A DNA stretch of 11,630 nucleotides, taken from Gammaproteobacteria bacterium. GTDB taxonomy: Bacteria > Pseudomonadota > Gammaproteobacteria > GCA-001735895. The stretch lies in NCBI GenBank assembly GCA_003645435.1, contig QNFD01000046.1, positions 1 through 11,630 of the forward strand, given 5' to 3'. Shown here in pieces: positions 8,523 through 11,630 of the stretch (position 1 is the first letter of the stretch; each line of letters opens with the position of its first letter). The notes beneath the pieces were generated by a model, which saw only the letters and a program-made list of their open reading frames with translations, made no database searches and had not been told where the DNA came from. Position numbers and translations under genes: made by a program.

Positions 8523-9416
8523 ATGAACAAACCTCCCGAGAATGGTGACCGTCGAACATTCGACGATACCGAGTATATTTATTATTATGATTACTGGATT
8601 CGCTATTACGCGCCACTGGAAGATTCACTGGCGAATCGTAAACGTTTAATCGATAGCCTCACACGCCGCGCATTCCATCATACCGAGGCCGGAATTAATA
8701 CCCCGGGACGTAGCCTTGAACAGGCACGCGCTGCCTACCAGGCACAAACCAACCCCGAACGTAAGCGGATCAACGCGGCTATGCTTGCCGGCGCTTTATT
8801 TAACCGCGCAACCGATTTGTTTACCTCGATTGTTGATCTTGCCGAACTCGGCGTCAAGGTCAGTAAAGACAATGAACTAATGCGCGAATGCAGCGACAGT
8901 TTTCGTGAAGCACTGGACCTGGGCCAGCAAGTCAAACATCACAGTGGCTGTGAAGGTATCGATGAAATCTGGGGTGAGCCTTTTAAGGCCTTCACGATGT
9001 CACCGGCCGAATTCTATAAATCGCGATTCATCAAGATTGCGCAGAGTATGCGTGATATCGACAGGGTCGGCGATTGCATGATCGAGACCTTCGGCGCGAG
9101 CAGCTTTTTCACCGGGGTGAGCGATTCGATCCTGGCTTATACTGCAGTCGCCAAGCGGGTTTCAGATACGATGAAGAAAGACCCGATAATATTTCAGATC
9201 TGGCCGGAGTTCGTAGCCCTGGCGGAAGAGCTCGACGGCTATGTCCCAAAGTTGCCGGAAGATACGGAGCAAATAATACAGATGAAGATTGGGCAGGGCA
9301 TGGCGCTACTGCGCGAGGGAAAACGTCTGATTGGTTATATCGCCGGTGCGCGTGTACCCATGCCGTTAAGCACGGAGCGATATTTTGAAAAATGTAAGCA
9401 GTACCAGGCTCCCTAA
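8523..9416 (+). CDS. Unrecognised, mostly helical protein with a tyrosine-rich N-terminus
   Basis: I do not recognise this 297-residue protein. It begins with a short polar stretch and then an aromatic tract with seven tyrosines and one tryptophan in residues 18-29 (YIYYYDYWIRYY). The remainder reads as soluble amphipathic helices rich in Ala, Leu, Glu and Arg, with four scattered cysteines. I see no signal peptide, clear membrane segment, Walker motif or paired metal ligands. The ATG at 8523 is preferred because an in-frame extension back to a GTG at 8433 has an unlikely composition and no ribosome site; the ATG also lacks a clear Shine-Dalgarno, so the start is uncertain. It is the first gene of a probable two-gene unit, 25 nt before the 2OG-Fe(II) oxygenase gene, and is divergent from recC. 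Its codon choice resembles its neighbours. A helper or substrate of the oxygenase is one possibility, purely from position. Confidence 0.8.
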   Translation: MNKPPENGDRRTFDDTEYIYYYDYWIRYYAPLEDSLANRKRLIDSLTRRAFHHTEAGINTPGRSLEQARAAYQAQTNPERKRINAAMLAGALFNRATDLFTSIVDLAELGVKVSKDNELMRECSDSFREALDLGQQVKHHSGCEGIDEIWGEPFKAFTMSPAEFYKSRFIKIAQSMRDIDRVGDCMIETFGASSFFTGVSDSILAYTAVAKRVSDTMKKDPIIFQIWPEFVALAEELDGYVPKLPEDTEQIIQMKIGQGMALLREGKRLIGYIAGARVPMPLSTERYFEKCKQYQAP

Positions 9417-9441
9417 ATTCATTAAGCGAATGGAATAATTC

Positions 9442-10146
9442 ATGGCGAAAAACAAAGATCGAAGCAACCCGAATATCCACAAACTCTGGCCAACAACTAT
9501 CCTGTCGAAGCGCTTTGCCCATCATCAAAAAGTTAACCCGGCATTACTTGAATTATTTTACCAGCATCGGGACAGGGAGCAGCGCACTCCGAATCAGGCT
9601 TATGCCAGCCGTGACGATTTACTTAATCAGTATCCGACGCATACCGAACTCGAAGAACTGGCCGACTTTATCCGCGCCGGAATTTTCGAGGTGGCGCGGG
9701 ATGCCAATGCTGATTACTGGAAGGCTAGCGACCAGGTTAAAATTAACCTCACCGGGCTCTGGTTCCAGATTTCCAATGGCTACAATTTCCACGAAACGCA
9801 TGTGCATGGGAATTGCTCCTGGTCGGGGGTTTACTATGTGCAGGCGGGGAATTCGAGTTCCTCGCCTGAATCACACAAGGGTAAACAACCCAATGGAATC
9901 ACGCGTTTCTACGGTCCCAGCATGGAATACATGGCCGGCGGGCATGGCGACTACGGAAATTTTTATCTGCACGATAGCAGCTGGGATTCGTATCCGCAGG
10001 ATGGCAAGCTTTGCGTATTTCCATCGTACTTAAAACACATGGTGTTTCCTTACAATGGCGCCGAAGACCGCGTCATTGTTTCATTCCATGCCCAGGTGTT
10101 TAACAGTAAGGGCGGTATGAGTTATGACTACGATATGACTAACTGA
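9442..10146 (+). CDS. Putative 2OG-Fe(II) oxygenase family protein
   Basis: This 234-residue protein matches the small family annotated as putative 2OG-Fe(II) oxygenases (TIGR02466 / Pfam 2OG-FeII_Oxy_5), expected to use 2-oxoglutarate, O2 and Fe(II) to hydroxylate an unknown substrate. The N-terminal LWPTTI fits the family's usual opening, which places this segment near the start. The core signature is a Gly-Tyr-Asn-Phe-His run, then H120-V-H122 followed by NCSWSGVYYV (124-133). The C-terminal half has FPSYLKH with H199, the likely distal iron ligand, and R210 in EDRVIVSFH, the likely 2-oxoglutarate-binding arginine. The acidic residue of the usual HxD/E triad is not evident; position 122 is histidine. 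A GGA 7 nt before the ATG is a plausible ribosome site. It follows the unknown gene by 25 nt, suggesting co-transcription, and ends facing mmsA. The family is confident but the substrate is unknown. Confidence 0.87.
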   Translation: MAKNKDRSNPNIHKLWPTTILSKRFAHHQKVNPALLELFYQHRDREQRTPNQAYASRDDLLNQYPTHTELEELADFIRAGIFEVARDANADYWKASDQVKINLTGLWFQISNGYNFHETHVHGNCSWSGVYYVQAGNSSSSPESHKGKQPNGITRFYGPSMEYMAGGHGDYGNFYLHDSSWDSYPQDGKLCVFPSYLKHMVFPYNGAEDRVIVSFHAQVFNSKGGMSYDYDMTN

Positions 10147-10192
10147 CAGGCCCCTTGCAAAATATGCAATCCCGGGTCCGGGGAAAGGTTTA

Positions 10193-10219
10193 ACGAAACC
10201 GGCTGTATACCGGTTTCGT
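10193..10219. terminator. Hairpin between convergent genes, possible bidirectional terminator
   Basis: The arms ACGAAACCGG (10193-10202) and CCGGTTTCGT (10210-10219) are perfectly complementary over 10 bp around a 7-nt loop, 47 nt past the oxygenase stop and 14 nt past the mmsA stop on the other strand. Position between convergent genes suits a shared terminator. Neither side carries a proper T tract (the minus-strand side has only TTAAACCTTT), so strength is uncertain. Confidence 0.45.
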
Positions 10220-10232
10220 CGAACACAGTAAA

Positions 10233-11630
10233 TTATTTCAGAACCGGCATCGAAAACTCGGCGTCCAGGCCTTTTTCCTGCCAGCGCGAGGTCACGGTTT
10301 TTACCTTGGTATAAAAACGCATCGCTTCCATACCGTACTGGTTATGATCGCCAAACGATGACGACTTCCAGCCACCAAAGCTGTGGAATGCCAGCGGCAC
10401 CGGTATCGGCACGTTGATACCTACCATACCGACCTCAACCTTGTCGGCGAAAGTGCGCGCGGCAGAGCCATTCCTGGTGAAAATCGAAGTGCCATTTCCG
10501 TAAGGATGATCGGTTGCCAGCGCCATGCCCTCATCGAATGAAGCCGAGCGCATAATTTGTAACACCGGGCCGAAGATTTCTTCCTGGTAAGACTGCATAT
10601 CAGGTTTAACCTGGTCGATCAGTGAACCACCGAGAAAGTAACCATTCTCGTTTCCATCGCAGACAAAATCACGGCCATCGACAACCAGCTTGGAACCCTC
10701 GTCCTGCGCCATCTGGATATAGCCCATCACCTTTTCACGATGTTCTTTGGTGACCAGTGGGCCCATTTCGAGTCCGGTATCGAGACTTGGACCTATACGT
10801 AATGCTTCAACGCGAGGTTTGAGGATGTCGATTAACTTGTCCGCAACCTCATCACCAACACAGACGCCAACCGAGATCGCCATGCAGCGCTCGCCAGCCG
10901 AACCGTAGGCAGCCCCCATGAGCGCGTTGGCAACGTCTTCGAGGTCGGCATCGGGCAGAATTAACATATGGTTCTTGGCACCACCCATGGCCTGGCAACG
11001 TTTACCATTTGCCGTTGCAGTGGCGTAAACATACTGTGCAATCGGGGTCGAGCCGACAAAGCTGACGGCCTTGACTCTTTCATCGTTGAGCAGGGTATCG
11101 ACCGCTTCCTTGTCACCGTTGATAACATTGAAAATACCAGGAGGACCACCGGCTTCGATAAACAGTTCTGCCATGCGCAGCGGGCAGGACGGATCTTTTT
11201 CAGACGGTTTTAAGACGACGGCATTACCGGTAACTATCGCCATGCTGACCATCCATAACGGAATCATAGCCGGGAAATTAAAAGGCGTGATGCCGGCGAC
11301 GACTCCCAGCGGTTTACGCATGGAGTAGATATCAATGCCGCGTCCGACATTGTCGGAGAATTCGCCTTTTTGCTGATGCGGCGCACCACAGGCAAATTCG
11401 GCTACCTCGATACCGCGTAACACCGAGCCCATCGCATCTTCGATTACTTTGCCATGTTCTTTGGAAACCAGTTCAGCGAGCTCGTGCTGGTGTTCGTACA
11501 ACAGGTGTACAAATTTTGTCATTACCCGTGAACGTTGCAATACCGAGGTAGCCGCCCACCCCGGGAATGCTTCCTGGGCAGCGGCGATCGCGACTTCAAC
11601 TTCTGATTTAGAGGCAAGCGGCACCTCGGA
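10233..11630 (-). CDS. mmsA: CoA-acylating methylmalonate-semialdehyde dehydrogenase, N-terminus missing
   Basis: This enzyme of the aldehyde dehydrogenase superfamily (EC 1.2.1.27) converts methylmalonate semialdehyde, CoA and NAD+ to propanoyl-CoA, bicarbonate and NADH in valine breakdown, and malonate semialdehyde to acetyl-CoA. About 465 residues are visible of the roughly 500 usual; the frame stays open to the right edge, so a start inside the window would be wrong. Seen in order are PLGVVAGITPFNFPAMIPLW with the conserved Asn, VLKPSEKDP, the NAD-binding FVGSTP, and GERCMAISV with the catalytic Cys at 10884-10886. Near the C-terminus are GINVPIPVP and HSFGGWKSSSFGD. The QAMGGAKNH segment replaces the ELGGK of hydrolytic aldehyde dehydrogenases, and lack of that glutamate is a hallmark of the CoA-dependent MmsA/IolA group. 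Other valine-catabolism genes may lie beyond the right edge. It converges on the oxygenase unit and appears unrelated in function. Confidence 0.96.
   Translation of the reverse strand, partial: SEVPLASKSEVEVAIAAAQEAFPGWAATSVLQRSRVMTKFVHLLYEHQHELAELVSKEHGKVIEDAMGSVLRGIEVAEFACGAPHQQKGEFSDNVGRGIDIYSMRKPLGVVAGITPFNFPAMIPLWMVSMAIVTGNAVVLKPSEKDPSCPLRMAELFIEAGGPPGIFNVINGDKEAVDTLLNDERVKAVSFVGSTPIAQYVYATATANGKRCQAMGGAKNHMLILPDADLEDVANALMGAAYGSAGERCMAISVGVCVGDEVADKLIDILKPRVEALRIGPSLDTGLEMGPLVTKEHREKVMGYIQMAQDEGSKLVVDGRDFVCDGNENGYFLGGSLIDQVKPDMQSYQEEIFGPVLQIMRSASFDEGMALATDHPYGNGTSIFTRNGSAARTFADKVEVGMVGINVPIPVPLAFHSFGGWKSSSFGDHNQYGMEAMRFYTKVKTVTSRWQEKGLDAEFSMPVLK

Noticed and set aside
9109..9528. Minus-strand frame spanning the end of the unknown gene and the start of the oxygenase gene
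   Set aside because: It runs antisense to both genes, has no recognisable motif and would overlap the junction of a likely operon.
9515..10033. 172-codon frame overlapping the oxygenase gene in another plus-strand frame
   Set aside because: The product is low in plausible domain content and the oxygenase frame carries family motifs throughout, so this is an overlapping shadow.
11622..11624. GTG as the start of mmsA
   Set aside because: The frame is open to the window edge and the family needs roughly 35 more N-terminal residues, so this GTG is an internal valine.

Overview
The window looks like ordinary chromosome from a gammaproteobacterium, or a close proteobacterial relative. The base composition is about half GC by eye. 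The main content is a complete recC and recB and most of recD, in the order recC-recB-recD with 4-nt ATGA overlaps, and their conserved motifs are close to the Enterobacteria-type enzymes. I see no insertion sequence, phage gene, CRISPR array, tRNA or rRNA.

Layout from left to right. Positions 1-1546 (minus strand) hold recD, whose C-terminus is cut off by the left edge. Positions 1543-5151 (minus) hold recB and 5148-8336 (minus) hold recC. Transcription runs right to left, so recC is first in the operon. Together they encode the RecBCD (exonuclease V) helicase-nuclease that processes double-strand ends for RecA-dependent repair and degrades foreign linear DNA. The catalytic and Walker residues that can be checked in RecB and RecD are present.

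A 186-bp divergent intergenic region (8337-8522) follows, with a TATAAT box that could serve recC. To its right are two plus-strand genes 25 bp apart, probably one transcription unit. The first (8523-9416) is a largely helical protein I do not recognise, with a very tyrosine-rich N-terminus. The second (9442-10146) is a protein of the putative 2OG-Fe(II) oxygenase family. They converge on a minus-strand mmsA (10233 to the right edge, N-terminus cut off), a CoA-acylating methylmalonate-semialdehyde dehydrogenase of valine and related catabolism. The 86 bp between the convergent genes contain a perfect 10-bp-stem hairpin.

The recCBD operon and mmsA are conventional. The least understood part is the two-gene unit of the unknown protein and the oxygenase. 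I found no clear evidence of a new defence or mobile system, and the context only supports asking whether the unknown protein and the oxygenase work together.
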